Assembly: GCA_035702985.1 (NCBI GenBank)
Contig: DASSZD010000068.1
Span: forward strand, 1 to 24,716
Direction: 5' to 3'
DNA: 24,716 bases
DNA from: JAKAXG01 sp035702985
Lineage (GTDB): Bacteria > Actinomycetota > Acidimicrobiia > Acidimicrobiales > Palsa-688
Below, one piece after another: positions 1-7,036 of this stretch. Every line of letters starts with the position of its first letter. The stretch's first letter is position 1. Position numbers and translations under genes: made by a program. The notes under the pieces are model-generated. The model did no database searches. It was given only the letters and a program-made list of their open reading frames with translations, and was not told the DNA's origin.

Positions 1-131
1 CCGGCTCGCTCCACGGCGCGGACCTCACGGGCGTACAGGCTGATGGTTGGACCGCCCGGAACGGAGTGGTCCAACGGGACCTCCAGGTGGTGGTCGTCGA
101 GCAGCAGGCCGGGCACAGGAGGGGAATCCAC
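1..131 (-). CDS. Alpha/beta hydrolase (proline iminopeptidase-like), N-terminal part only
   Basis: An open minus-strand frame begins at a GTG (131-129) and runs off the left edge, giving 43 complete codons. The reading includes PGLLLDDHHLEVPLDH, then GGPTISLYAREV. This matches the N-terminal beta-strand lead-in of S33 proline iminopeptidase-type hydrolases, which usually read (F/L)xVPLDH....GPTIxVFARE. The catalytic triad would lie outside the window, so activity cannot be judged. A second in-frame GTG six codons later is an alternative start, and no clear ribosome binding site separates them. The gene is divergent from the lipoprotein gene at 233, with about 100 bp between them for both promoters. 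Family assignment rests on the short N-terminal signature only. Confidence 0.65.
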   Translation of the reverse strand, partial: MDSPPVPGLLLDDHHLEVPLDHSVPGGPTISLYAREVRAVERA

Positions 132-138
132 GCCCTCT

Positions 139-162
139 ACAGTTGCAGGCACAGTTGCAGGC
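139..162. repeat. Two exact tandem copies of a 12-bp unit
   Basis: The 12-mer ACAGTTGCAGGC occurs twice head to tail, at 139-150 and 151-162, in the intergenic region between the divergent hydrolase and lipoprotein genes. It lies directly upstream of the hydrolase start. It could be a regulator binding site or a slippage duplication; nothing else supports either reading. Confidence 0.6.
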
Positions 163-232
163 GCGCCTCCCCCTCGCCCGGAAGCCTCGGCCGCTCGCTG
201 CCGGGCCGGGCAGATGCGACAATCTGTTGCAA

Positions 233-706
233 ATGAGAGACAAGCGGGACAGGGTCGGGCGCTGTGGCGGGAAGCGTCGCCGTCAGCCGGGGTGGACGGT
301 CGCGGCCGCTGCCACCGCCATCGTGCTCTCCGCCTGCGGCAGTCAGGCCTGCACCGCGGTGGGGTGCTATTCGGGCATCTCTGTCACTACGCCCTCGATC
401 GTCGACGGTCACTCTGTGACCAGCTTGACCATCTGCGGGCTCGGTCCATGCCGGGCCGAGCCTGTCTCCGCTCGGCCGTCCGGGATGCTGGCCAGCATCA
501 TCGTGCCCACGTCGTCTCTACCGGCGAACCACCGGCTGACCTTGATGGTCCAAGCGCTCGACGCGTCGGGCGCCGACCTGCTCAGCGCCAGCGGCGGGAT
601 CGCATTGGCCAAGATCACCCCGAACGGGCCGAAGTGCGGTCCTGTCTGCTACTTCCGCGCAGTGACGGTCAGCCCCGGCGGGAGGTTGTCGACGACCTCC
701 GGGTGA
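233..706 (+). CDS. Small cysteine-rich lipoprotein of unknown function
   Basis: Predicted 157-residue protein. Residues 1-20 are strongly basic, followed by a hydrophobic stretch (about 21-34) and a lipobox LSAC with the lipid-modified cysteine at residue 35. It should therefore be exported and anchored on the outer face of the membrane. The mature part has seven further cysteines (for example around GLGPCR and KCGPVCYF), consistent with disulphides in a small beta-rich domain. There is no recognisable enzyme motif. The ATG at 233 was chosen because it places the signal peptide correctly. No Shine-Dalgarno sequence is present, but CAATCT (220-225) ends 7 nt before it, suggesting a leaderless transcript. 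No function is assigned. Confidence 0.75.
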   Translation: MRDKRDRVGRCGGKRRRQPGWTVAAAATAIVLSACGSQACTAVGCYSGISVTTPSIVDGHSVTSLTICGLGPCRAEPVSARPSGMLASIIVPTSSLPANHRLTLMVQALDASGADLLSASGGIALAKITPNGPKCGPVCYFRAVTVSPGGRLSTTSG

Positions 707-758
707 ACCCGACGCCGACCGCTGCTGTCCGTAACTTGTCGTGGCTGCCCGGCTACTG

Positions 759-798
759 GCCCGACTGGCCGCCGGCCTGGCCCTCCAGGCAGTCGGGC
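759..798 (+). terminator. Strong hairpin after the lipoprotein gene, probable terminator
   Basis: GCCCGACTG (759-767) is perfectly complementary to CAGTCGGGC (790-798), and inside it GCCTGG (775-780) pairs with CCAGGC (785-790) around a CCCT loop. The structure starts 52 nt after the lipoprotein stop codon. It has no U-tract, which is common for actinobacterial terminators. Termination is inferred from position and structure only. Confidence 0.5.
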
Positions 799-859
799 GG
801 CCGGGCTGTGGGTCCGGGTAGCCAGTCGCTCGTCGTCCGGTGGGGCTCCTCGCCCCTGG

Positions 860-1096
860 ATGTATGACGTCCTCGGCAGAGGCGCCGGTCGGGTCCGGAC
901 CATCGGCGACGTGTACGAATGGGATCAGACGAGATCGCAGGGCCTGGTCATCGAGGTGGACCATCCTCGACTCGGCCGCCTGGAGCTACCTGGCCCGCCC
1001 GTGCGTTTCGACGAAGCGACGGTGCAGGCTCACCGGGCACCTCCGGCGTTGGGGGAGCACACAGAGGAGGTGCTTCAGTGGCTCCGCTCCGGATGA
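860..1096 (+). pseudogene. C-terminal remnant of a class III (CaiB/BaiF) CoA-transferase gene
   Basis: The frame encodes AGRVRTIGDVYEW, then GLVIEVDHPRLGRLELPGPP and ALGEHTEEVLQWL. This is the order and wording of the C-terminal tail of CaiB/BaiF family CoA-transferases (AGPVRT..EV, G(M/L)VxEVxHP, LPGxPxRF, LGEHTxEVL). Full-length members are about 400 residues and carry the catalytic aspartate and CoA-binding folds near the N-terminus, all absent here. Upstream the frame is open to 707 but shows no family resemblance, so about 75 residues remain. I read this as a deletion remnant; a very short functional protein is unlikely. The similarity begins near 878-890. Confidence 0.7.
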
Positions 1097-1131
1097 GTGG
1101 GGTCGGGGCCCAGTAGCCGCGCCGCGCCGGC

Positions 1132-1932
1132 TCAGGAGAGGACGGCTGCGGGGGCGGGATGGGCGGTTCGGTTGACGGCGGCCAGGCTGAGGGCCGAGTA
1201 GTGGGCGAGCATGCGTCTCTGGTGCTCGCTCAGGCGGTCGCATATCCAGCCCCAGTGCAGCGATACCCATTGGCCGGGGAGGAGCTGTGTGACGAAACCC
1301 CGCCCGCCGCTGGCGAGTGTGGCGGTCTCCGGTCGGGCAGGCCCGTAGCCGAGCCTGGAGCCGTCCCACAGGAGAGGCCGGCTTCGCACGACAGCCAGGT
1401 CGCCCTCGACCGCTTCGACCCGTCCCCACCGGACCCGGCACTGGTCGAGGACGCGGAGAGGCTCATCGACGTGTCCGGCCCGGAGCAGCCCGATCCAGGG
1501 GTAGATGGCGAACACGTGGAAGCTGTGATGGGGCCGGCCCCCGGCTGGGAGCACCTCGGCCAGTCTGCCCCAGGTGTTTCCTGCCCGTGGGCGGAATCGG
1601 GTCTCGACGGAGGCGGCGAGCAGCTCGGGGCCCACGTGGTCGAGCAGCGGATTGCCGATCCAGTACGCCTCGACCACCCTCCGGTCCAGCGGGTCGGTGA
1701 TGTGGTTGGCTCCGGCGATGAGCTGCAGGTAGGGCCAGGCGCCTTCGAAGGACCGGGCCCGCTCGGCCAGTTCCCTGGTTGCGACGGCCTGCGCCGGGGA
1801 GGCCGGGGTGCCCGTCGGTGTGTCGCGCCGGGCCGCCTGTTCGAGGAGGCCTGCCGGATCGCCGGGCCCGCAGTAGCCGAGGGCGTTGGGTGGGTAGGCG
1901 TAGCGGCCGAAGAGCAGGGCGCCGGCGGTCAC
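1132..1932 (-). CDS. DUF6390-type protein, last gene of the hydrogenase operon
   Basis: Predicted 266-residue soluble protein. Its GTG start (1932-1930) overlaps the stop of the upstream transporter gene in the arrangement GTGA, so the two are translationally coupled. Distinctive segments are LFGRYAYPPNALGYCGPGD near the N-terminus, LIAGANHITDPLDRRVVEAY in the middle, then FHVFAIYPWIGLLRAG and LDQCRVRWGRV. From memory these match the family called DUF6390, found beside actinobacterial [NiFe]-hydrogenase maturation genes; I could not check this. There is no signal peptide and no membrane segment. The N-terminal C-G-P-G-D segment and several histidines could bind metal or nucleotide, but that is speculation. 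Its function is unknown, and a role in hydrogenase assembly is inferred from context. Confidence 0.75.
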   Translation of the reverse strand: MTAGALLFGRYAYPPNALGYCGPGDPAGLLEQAARRDTPTGTPASPAQAVATRELAERARSFEGAWPYLQLIAGANHITDPLDRRVVEAYWIGNPLLDHVGPELLAASVETRFRPRAGNTWGRLAEVLPAGGRPHHSFHVFAIYPWIGLLRAGHVDEPLRVLDQCRVRWGRVEAVEGDLAVVRSRPLLWDGSRLGYGPARPETATLASGGRGFVTQLLPGQWVSLHWGWICDRLSEHQRRMLAHYSALSLAAVNRTAHPAPAAVLS

Positions 1933-2873
1933 GTCGGGGCCGGTCCGGTCGATTCGAGCCCGCTCCGCCGCCACCCGGCGCTGGCGGCGACGGTGCCGAG
2001 GGCCACGAGGATCAGACCCCAGGCGTGGGGCGGCGCTGTTCCCTGTACGCTGGCGGAGAGCGTGGCAGTGATGAACGCCGCGGACACCAGGACGGCGGTC
2101 ACGTCGACGGCCCTGGCGCGGGCCAGGGCGGCGAACCACACGCCGACGTAGACGGCGAGGATGGCGCCGGTGAGCAGCACCCAGGCCCATCCCGAGCGGC
2201 CCAGGTGCCCGAGCTGGCCGAGACGGCCGGCGAGTGCCAGCCAGACGAACAGCGCCACCGTCCCGACGGCCATGCGCAGTACTGCGACGGTGAGCGACGG
2301 GACGGACGCGAGCAGCCGTTTGGCCACGATCACCTCGACCGCCCAGAGCACGGTGGCGGCGAGCACGAGAGCCGGTCCTGCGCCGAGTCCCAGGCCACCG
2401 TTCCCGGCGTTCAGGGCGACCGCCCCGGTCAGCAGGAGAAGGACGGCCACCCCCTGCACGGGTCCGACTTTTTCCCCCAGGAGTGGAACGGCCAGGGCGA
2501 TGACCCAGACAACGAGGGTCTTCTGCGTGAATGCCGCTGTGGTGGTGGACGTCCTGGCCAGGCCCTCGAAGAACAGGGCAAAGGCCAGCCCGCCCCCGAC
2601 CAGCCCCACGTAACCCAGTCCCAGCCAGGTGCCTCGGGTCGGGCGCGCCGACACGCCGAGCGCCGGCACCCGGGGCGCCGGCACCCGGGACCGCGCCGTG
2701 GCCACGGTGACCAGCAGCAGGGCGGCCACCATGTTCTTGAGCGTGGTGTAGGCCGTCGGGGTGGCATGTACGTGCTTGACGGCGTACCCGTTGACGAACA
2801 CGGCCAGCCCGCTCACGCCTGCGGCCGTCAGCGCCAGGAGGAGCCCGCCTCGCCGCCCGGTTCGGATGCTCAT
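1929..2873 (-). CDS. EamA/DMT-family membrane transporter inside the hydrogenase operon
   Basis: Predicted 314-residue protein with about ten hydrophobic helices in two EamA-like halves, the typical length and layout of drug/metabolite transporter superfamily permeases. Recognisable family features are the short first helix followed by TPTAYTTLKNMVAALLL, the FALFFEGLARTSTTTAAFTQ segment and, at the end of the second half, TAVLVSAAFITATLSAS. The ATG (2873-2871) shares one base with the hypC stop codon (TGATG), and its own stop overlaps the next start by 4 nt. It is therefore locked into the operon between hypC and the DUF6390 gene. DMT substrates are usually amino acids, metabolites or nucleotide sugars. 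A hydrogenase-related substrate is inference, and nothing in the sequence identifies it. Confidence 0.85.
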   Translation of the reverse strand: MSIRTGRRGGLLLALTAAGVSGLAVFVNGYAVKHVHATPTAYTTLKNMVAALLLVTVATARSRVPAPRVPALGVSARPTRGTWLGLGYVGLVGGGLAFALFFEGLARTSTTTAAFTQKTLVVWVIALAVPLLGEKVGPVQGVAVLLLLTGAVALNAGNGGLGLGAGPALVLAATVLWAVEVIVAKRLLASVPSLTVAVLRMAVGTVALFVWLALAGRLGQLGHLGRSGWAWVLLTGAILAVYVGVWFAALARARAVDVTAVLVSAAFITATLSASVQGTAPPHAWGLILVALGTVAASAGWRRSGLESTGPAPT

Positions 2874-3115
2874 CAGTCCCTCCCCTCGGCCCGGGCTCGA
2901 ACAACCAGGTCGAGCATCTGGCCCGCCTCGTCGGGGTCGAGCCGTTCCACGGCGAGACCGCTGTGCACGAGCAGCCAGTCGCCGGGCCGGACCGGTTCGG
3001 CGTCCCCGTCGAGGGCTACGAGCAGCGCACGGCCGGTCCGATGGTCGGCGCTGACCGTCGCCGCCAGGCCATCGGGGTCGACTGCGACGACCAGCGCCGG
3101 GATCTCGAGACACAT
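2873..3115 (-). CDS. hypC: HypC/HybG/HupF family hydrogenase assembly chaperone
   Basis: Predicted 80-residue protein opening with MCLEIPALVVAV, the family signature MCL(A/G)(I/V)P. The cysteine at residue 2 becomes N-terminal after methionine removal and binds the Fe(CN)2CO precursor. The rest forms the expected small beta-barrel, with GDWLLVHSGLAVERLDPDEA matching the usual GDYVLVHxGxAxxxxDxxEA. HypC carries the iron moiety from HypD to the hydrogenase large-subunit precursor. The start overlaps the protease stop codon by one base (TGATG). HypD, the normal partner, is not in the window, so it and the other Hyp proteins must be encoded elsewhere. This copy may be dedicated to the large subunit next door. 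Confidence 0.93.
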   Translation of the reverse strand: MCLEIPALVVAVDPDGLAATVSADHRTGRALLVALDGDAEPVRPGDWLLVHSGLAVERLDPDEAGQMLDLVVRARAEGRD

Positions 3116-3645
3116 CAGCCGGACACCTCCTTGACGATGCGGTCGGCGACCACGGATGTCGCCGCCTCCACCTCGGGGGAGAGACCCAGGCCGGGCTCGA
3201 AGTTCACTCCCTCGATTCCGTACAGCACGAGACGTCGGGGCAACCGTCCCAGCACCCGGGCCAGCTCGACGGCATCACCGGGACCGACCCCGTGCGAAGA
3301 CACGGCGGACGGCACCGGGGAGTCTCCGGCGTCGGCGTCCAGTTCCAGCCGGTGGAACCGGAGTCGAGGGTCTCGCCCGTCGGACCGGACCCCGTCGGAC
3401 CGGACCCCGTCGGACCGGACCCCGTCGGACCGGACGGCGTCGACCACGATGGCGATTTCGGCGTTGTCCCACAGGTCGAGCAGCCCGGCGGGCTCTCCGT
3501 CGTGTTCGACGACCTCCACCGACGCAGGCGTCCCGGCCCGCACCCGCCTGGCCGCCTCCGGGCCGGCGCCGTCGTCACCGCGGTAGGGGTTGCCGATCCC
3601 GATCACGACCCGCCTGGCCGGCCCCGGCCCTTCCGGTCCGTTCAT
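3115..3645 (-). CDS. [NiFe]-hydrogenase maturation protease (HycI/HybD family)
   Basis: Predicted 176-residue cytosolic endopeptidase that removes the C-terminal tail of the large subunit after nickel insertion. It shows VIGIGNPYRGDDGAG (residues 14-28), the family's GNxxxxDxG motif with D25 aligning to the first metal ligand. IAIVVDAV (64-71) holds the second ligand, D69, and SSHGVGPGD holds the histidine, H118. The ATG overlaps the large-subunit stop (ATGA), and its stop overlaps the hypC start. The oddity is an insertion of four VRSDG repeats (residues 71-90) straight after D69, where relatives have only a short loop. No key residue is lost, so the enzyme may be active. Confidence 0.92.
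   Translation of the reverse strand: MNGPEGPGPARRVVIGIGNPYRGDDGAGPEAARRVRAGTPASVEVVEHDGEPAGLLDLWDNAEIAIVVDAVRSDGVRSDGVRSDGVRSDGRDPRLRFHRLELDADAGDSPVPSAVSSHGVGPGDAVELARVLGRLPRRLVLYGIEGVNFEPGLGLSPEVEAATSVVADRIVKEVSG
3376..3435. repeat. Four perfect 15-bp tandem repeats inside the maturation protease gene
   Basis: The unit CCCGTCGGACCGGAC is repeated exactly at 3376-3390, 3391-3405, 3406-3420 and 3421-3435. On the coding (minus) strand each unit reads Val-Arg-Ser-Asp-Gly. Because 15 is a multiple of three, gain or loss of units keeps the frame. The identity between copies suggests recent expansion by slippage. Confidence 0.97.
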
Positions 3646-4949
3646 GAGTGTCGCACGTGGAGGTCGAGGAAGTGGGTGGCGCACGAGATGCAGGGGTCGT
3701 AGTTGCGGATGGCCTGTTCGCACGCCGCGGTCAGCTCGGCGGTGGGCAGGTCGAACCGGTCGTCGGCGAAGCGGCGCAGGTCGTCCTCGATCGCGGCCTG
3801 GTTCTGGGAGGTGGGCGGCACGATCCGGGCCGCCAGGATCAGCCCATCGGCGGAGAGGTCGTAGCGGTGGTAGAGCAGGCCGCGCGGCGCCTCGGTGCAC
3901 CCGTACCCGGTGGCAGCGCGGGGTGTCAGATCTGCGGCCGGCCGGGCGGGTGGCTCGTACCCGTCGATGATGCGCAGCGCCTCCTCGCAGGCGTAGACGA
4001 TCTCGACGCTGCGCACCACGATGCTCCGGAACGGGTTCCGGCACACCGGACCGAGGCCGGCTGCCGCAGCTGCTTGCGCCGCCGCCGGGGACAGGTGACG
4101 CGAGTTGAGGCTGTAGCGGGCCAGCGGTCCCACCAGGTACCGACGACCGTCTCGCAGGCGGGCGTGCAGGGCGTTGGAGTGGGCCACCTGCTCCTCTATC
4201 ACCTGCTGCTCGAAGTCGGCGACGCCGAAGTCGAGACCGCCGGTCGATACCACCCGGGCGCCGGCATCGATCGGATAGAGGCCGGGCTGGTCGAGGGCCA
4301 CCAGCTCGTGGTCGAGCTCGAAGTCGGGAAAATCGAACCCCGCCACCCACGCCACGGTCGCCATGGCCGCATCCAGGGCCCAGCGGAGCGGCTCCGCCAA
4401 CCGGGCCAGATCCTGACGGGAGGGGGTCCGGTAGAAGCCGCCGACCTTCACGTTGACCGGGTGCACGGCCCGGCCGCCGACGGTCTCCATTATCCGGTTG
4501 CCGACCTTCTTGAGCTGCAGGCCCCTCTCGACGACCTCCCGATGCTCGCGGGCCAGGCCGACGGCCCCGTCGAATCCGAGGAAGTCCGGGGCGTGCAGCA
4601 GATAGACGTGCAGGGCGTGGCTCTCGATCCACTCCCCGCAGTAGAGAAGCCGGCGCAGGGCGGCGATGCCCTCGTCCACGGTGACGCCGCAGGCGTCCTC
4701 GATGGCGGCGCAGGCGCTCATCTGGTAGGCGACGGGGCAGATCCCGCAGATCCGGGCGGTGATATCGGGGGGCTCGCTGAACGCCCGGCCACGGAGAAAG
4801 GCTTCGAAGAAACGCGGCGGCTCGTAGATCTGCAGCTGCACGTCGGTGACGTGCCCGTCGCGCACCTCCACGTGCATCGCCCCTTCGCCCTCCACCCGCG
4901 CCAGGGAACGGACGTGCAGCGTGCGGTCAGGTGAGCCGCGGTGGGTCAT
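3642..4949 (-). CDS. hydA: [NiFe]-hydrogenase large (alpha) subunit, group 3b type
   Basis: Predicted 435-residue catalytic subunit of a cytosolic bidirectional, NAD(P)-linked hydrogenase. The N-terminal VRSLARVEGEGAMHVEV is the usual opening. ARICGICPVAYQ (residues 65-76) supplies the first pair of nickel ligands, C68 and C71. DPCISCATH (418-426) supplies C420 and C423 with the conserved H426. The CGICPVAY form of motif 1 and the gene order point to group 3b; this is from memory of the classification. Only nine residues follow H426, a short tail for the adjacent protease to remove. The ATG at 4949 was chosen over longer options because it matches the family N-terminus and has AGGAG 10 nt upstream; it overlaps the small-subunit gene by 23 nt. 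The gene feeds directly into the protease gene (ATGA). Confidence 0.95.
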   Translation of the reverse strand: MTHRGSPDRTLHVRSLARVEGEGAMHVEVRDGHVTDVQLQIYEPPRFFEAFLRGRAFSEPPDITARICGICPVAYQMSACAAIEDACGVTVDEGIAALRRLLYCGEWIESHALHVYLLHAPDFLGFDGAVGLAREHREVVERGLQLKKVGNRIMETVGGRAVHPVNVKVGGFYRTPSRQDLARLAEPLRWALDAAMATVAWVAGFDFPDFELDHELVALDQPGLYPIDAGARVVSTGGLDFGVADFEQQVIEEQVAHSNALHARLRDGRRYLVGPLARYSLNSRHLSPAAAQAAAAAGLGPVCRNPFRSIVVRSVEIVYACEEALRIIDGYEPPARPAADLTPRAATGYGCTEAPRGLLYHRYDLSADGLILAARIVPPTSQNQAAIEDDLRRFADDRFDLPTAELTAACEQAIRNYDPCISCATHFLDLHVRHS

Positions 4950-5724
4950 GGTCCTGTGACTCCTGGGCGAAGGCCTCGCTGGCCGCGTTGAATGTGCGCA
5001 GGGCCAGGCGGATGTCCCGTTCGGGGACACCGTGGTGGGCGAACCAGCGGGTGAGCGAGGACGGGTTGGGGGTCTCCTTGGGCCCGAAGCACCCGTAACA
5101 GCCCCGTTCCACCGCCGGGCACAGGGCCCCGCAGCCGGCGTGGGTGACCGGGCCCAGGCACGGGGTGCCCCGGGCGACCATCACGCACACGTTGCCTCGA
5201 AGCTTGCACTCCACACATACGCTGTGGGCGGCGACGCTCGGCCGGCGACCGGCGAGGAAGGCGCTGATCACTTCGAGCAGCTGCCGCCGGTCCACGGGGC
5301 AACCCCGCAGCTCGAAGTCCACCGGGACGTGTGCCCCGATCGGTGTCGAGTGCCCGAGGGTGGAGATGTACTCGGGCCGGGCGTAGACCACCGATACGAA
5401 CTCTTCGACATCGGCGAAGTTGCGGAGAGCCTGGATGCCTCCTGCGGTGGCGCACGCCCCGATGGTGACCAGCCGCCTGGAGGCCGCCCGGACCTGGTGG
5501 ATCCGCTCCGCGTCAGCCGCCGTCGTGATGGAGCCCTCGACCAGGGACAGATCGTAGGGACCCGCCACGGTGGTCGAGGACGCCTCGAGGAAGTGGGCCA
5601 CCTCCACCTCGCCGGCCAGGGCCAGCAACTCGTCCTCGCAGTCGAGCAGGCTCAGCTGGCATCCGTCGCAGGAGGCGAACTTCCACACCGCCAGCCTGGG
5701 CCGCCGGGCCCGCCGGGTGGCCAT
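4927..5724 (-). CDS. hydD: [NiFe]-hydrogenase small (delta) subunit, group 3b type
   Basis: Predicted 265-residue subunit that passes electrons between the NiFe site and the flavin module. LAVWKFASCDGCQLSLLD holds the first two ligands of the proximal [4Fe-4S] cluster (C19, C22). TIGACATAGG and the later RGCPVDR segment supply the remaining ones. A C-terminal cysteine-rich region (VCVECKLRGNVC..CLGPVTHAGCGALCP..GCYGCFGP) fits two further clusters. There is no Tat signal, so the enzyme is cytosolic, as expected for group 3. The start codon shares one base with the gamma-subunit stop (TGATG). Confidence 0.95.
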   Translation of the reverse strand: MATRRARRPRLAVWKFASCDGCQLSLLDCEDELLALAGEVEVAHFLEASSTTVAGPYDLSLVEGSITTAADAERIHQVRAASRRLVTIGACATAGGIQALRNFADVEEFVSVVYARPEYISTLGHSTPIGAHVPVDFELRGCPVDRRQLLEVISAFLAGRRPSVAAHSVCVECKLRGNVCVMVARGTPCLGPVTHAGCGALCPAVERGCYGCFGPKETPNPSSLTRWFAHHGVPERDIRLALRTFNAASEAFAQESQDHDPPRLT

Positions 5725-6560
5725 CAGCGTTCCTTGACCTGTAGGAGCGGCGCAGCCTGGGCCCAGGTGTTCACCGGACCGTCGCGACACACGAACTCCC
5801 CTCCCAGTTGGCAGTGGCCGCACCAGCCGATGGCGCACTTCATGTTGCGCTCCAGCGATACCCGGATCTGCTCCGCCCCGAGCCCCCGGCCGAGCAGCGC
5901 GGTGGCGCTGAAGCGCATCATCACCTCAGGCCCGCACACCAGGGCCAGAGCGCTCGCCGGGTCGAACCTGGCCGCCGGAAGGAGCTGGGTGACCACCCCG
6001 ACACTGCCGCCCCAGCCCGGGGCGCCGCGGTCCACGGTGACCGCTACCTGCACGTCCGGACGGGTCTGGAGCCGCCGCAGTTCCCTGGCGAAGAGCAGGT
6101 CCTGCGGCGATCGGGCTCCGACCAGCAGCACGAGCCGCCCGAAGCGGCGCCGGTTGGCCAGCGCGAACGCGAGAGCGGAGCGGAGCGGGGCCAGCCCCAC
6201 CCCTCCGGCGATCAGCACCAGGTCCGCGCCGTCCGCACCGTCGAGTCCCCAGCCGGCGCCGAAGGGGCCGCGCAGGCCGATCACCTCACCGGTGCGCAAC
6301 CGGCACAGAGCCGCGCTGACCGCTCCAACGGAGCGCACCGTGTGCAGAACCGGGCCGTCAGGCCGGGCCTGCCCGCTGACCGAGATCGGTATCTCGCCGA
6401 TGCCGAAGCAGTACAGCATGTTGAACTGGCCCGGCTGGCAGGCGGCGACGGACCCGTCGAGCGGGTCCAGCGAGAGGGTCACCGTGTCATGGGTCTCCCG
6501 CCGGCGGCTGCGCAGTCGGTACGGTCGGGGCGCCATGGGATGCCCGGATAGCGCCGTCAT
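5724..6560 (-). CDS. hydG: Hydrogenase gamma subunit, FAD/NAD(P)-binding with [2Fe-2S]
   Basis: Predicted 278-residue diaphorase subunit of the ferredoxin-reductase superfamily (dihydroorotate dehydrogenase electron-transfer-subunit type). An N-terminal FAD-binding barrel carries RETHDTVTLSL and GLRGPFGAGW. A nucleotide-binding half has LIAGGVGLAPLRSAL and ALVCGPEVMM. The C-terminal [2Fe-2S] site uses C242, C247, C250 and C258 in CAIGWCGHCQLGGEFVC. The role inferred from the family is electron exchange between NAD(P)(H) and the small subunit through the beta subunit. The ATG at 6560 lies 5 nt after the stop of the cyclic-nucleotide-domain gene, with an internal ATG eight codons later as an alternative. 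It resembles P. furiosus sulfhydrogenase gamma, so a sulfur-reducing side activity is possible but not shown. Confidence 0.93.
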   Translation of the reverse strand: MTALSGHPMAPRPYRLRSRRRETHDTVTLSLDPLDGSVAACQPGQFNMLYCFGIGEIPISVSGQARPDGPVLHTVRSVGAVSAALCRLRTGEVIGLRGPFGAGWGLDGADGADLVLIAGGVGLAPLRSALAFALANRRRFGRLVLLVGARSPQDLLFARELRRLQTRPDVQVAVTVDRGAPGWGGSVGVVTQLLPAARFDPASALALVCGPEVMMRFSATALLGRGLGAEQIRVSLERNMKCAIGWCGHCQLGGEFVCRDGPVNTWAQAAPLLQVKER

Positions 6561-6565
6561 CGGGG

Positions 6566-7036
6566 TCAGATCCCTCTGGTCGGGACGCTGTAGACATCCA
6601 GGAGACGCAGCCTGGTCGCCTGGAGTCGATCGACGATGACCGGCACGAACCGGGAGAGCAACTGGTACCCCACCCGGGGGTCCTGGTCCATCTTGGCGCG
6701 GACGCATCCCACGTCGAAGACCGTCGCTCTGGTGACCTCCACGGCGGTGGCGTCGAAACGCCACCGGTAAGGCGGGACGAACCACGACCAGCCCACCACC
6801 GCCCCCGACCCCAACGTTTCGACCGTCATGGGGCCGGCGCCGGGCACCGTGACCTGCAGGGCCACCCGCCCGTGGCGGATGATCCAGAACCGGTCGGCCG
6901 GGCCCCCCTCGACGAACAGCTGCTGGCCCGGATCGAAGACCACGTTGCTGGCGCAGCCGGCCAGCAGGGACAGAGTGGCCTGGTCCAGGCCGGCGAAGAG
7001 CTCGTGCTCGGCGAGAAGCTCATCGATCCCCTTCAC
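6566..7036 (-). CDS. Stand-alone cyclic-nucleotide-binding-fold protein in the hydrogenase operon
   Basis: Predicted 156-residue protein built almost wholly of one Crp/Fnr-type beta-roll: LFAGLDQATLSLLAGCA, FDPGQQLFVEGGPADRFWII and GRVALQVTVPG lead to the ligand pocket. There is no helix-turn-helix, so it is not a classical DNA-binding regulator. The pocket reads VVGWSWFVPPYRWRFDATA instead of the canonical FGE..L...PRxA cassette, so ordinary cAMP binding is doubtful. The GTG (7036-7034) overlaps the beta-subunit stop (GTGA), and the gamma gene follows after 5 nt. This placement between two electron-transfer subunits suggests an accessory or allosteric subunit, which is inference. Similar genes occur in mycobacterial group 3b operons, as far as I recall. 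Confidence 0.88.
   Translation of the reverse strand: MKGIDELLAEHELFAGLDQATLSLLAGCASNVVFDPGQQLFVEGGPADRFWIIRHGRVALQVTVPGAGPMTVETLGSGAVVGWSWFVPPYRWRFDATAVEVTRATVFDVGCVRAKMDQDPRVGYQLLSRFVPVIVDRLQATRLRLLDVYSVPTRGI

Noticed and set aside
46..75. 8-bp inverted repeat GTTGGACC / GGTCCAAC as an operator or terminator
   Set aside because: It lies inside the coding start of the minus-strand alpha/beta hydrolase, so it is more likely a chance effect of coding sequence.
3376..3435. CRISPR-like array
   Set aside because: The 15-bp units are contiguous without spacers and encode amino acids in frame.
1159..5030. Long open frames on the plus strand opposite the hydrogenase operon
   Set aside because: High GC leaves the antisense frames open. 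The minus-strand frames carry the family motifs and overlapping starts and stops, while the plus-strand translations are low-complexity Gly/Pro/Arg.
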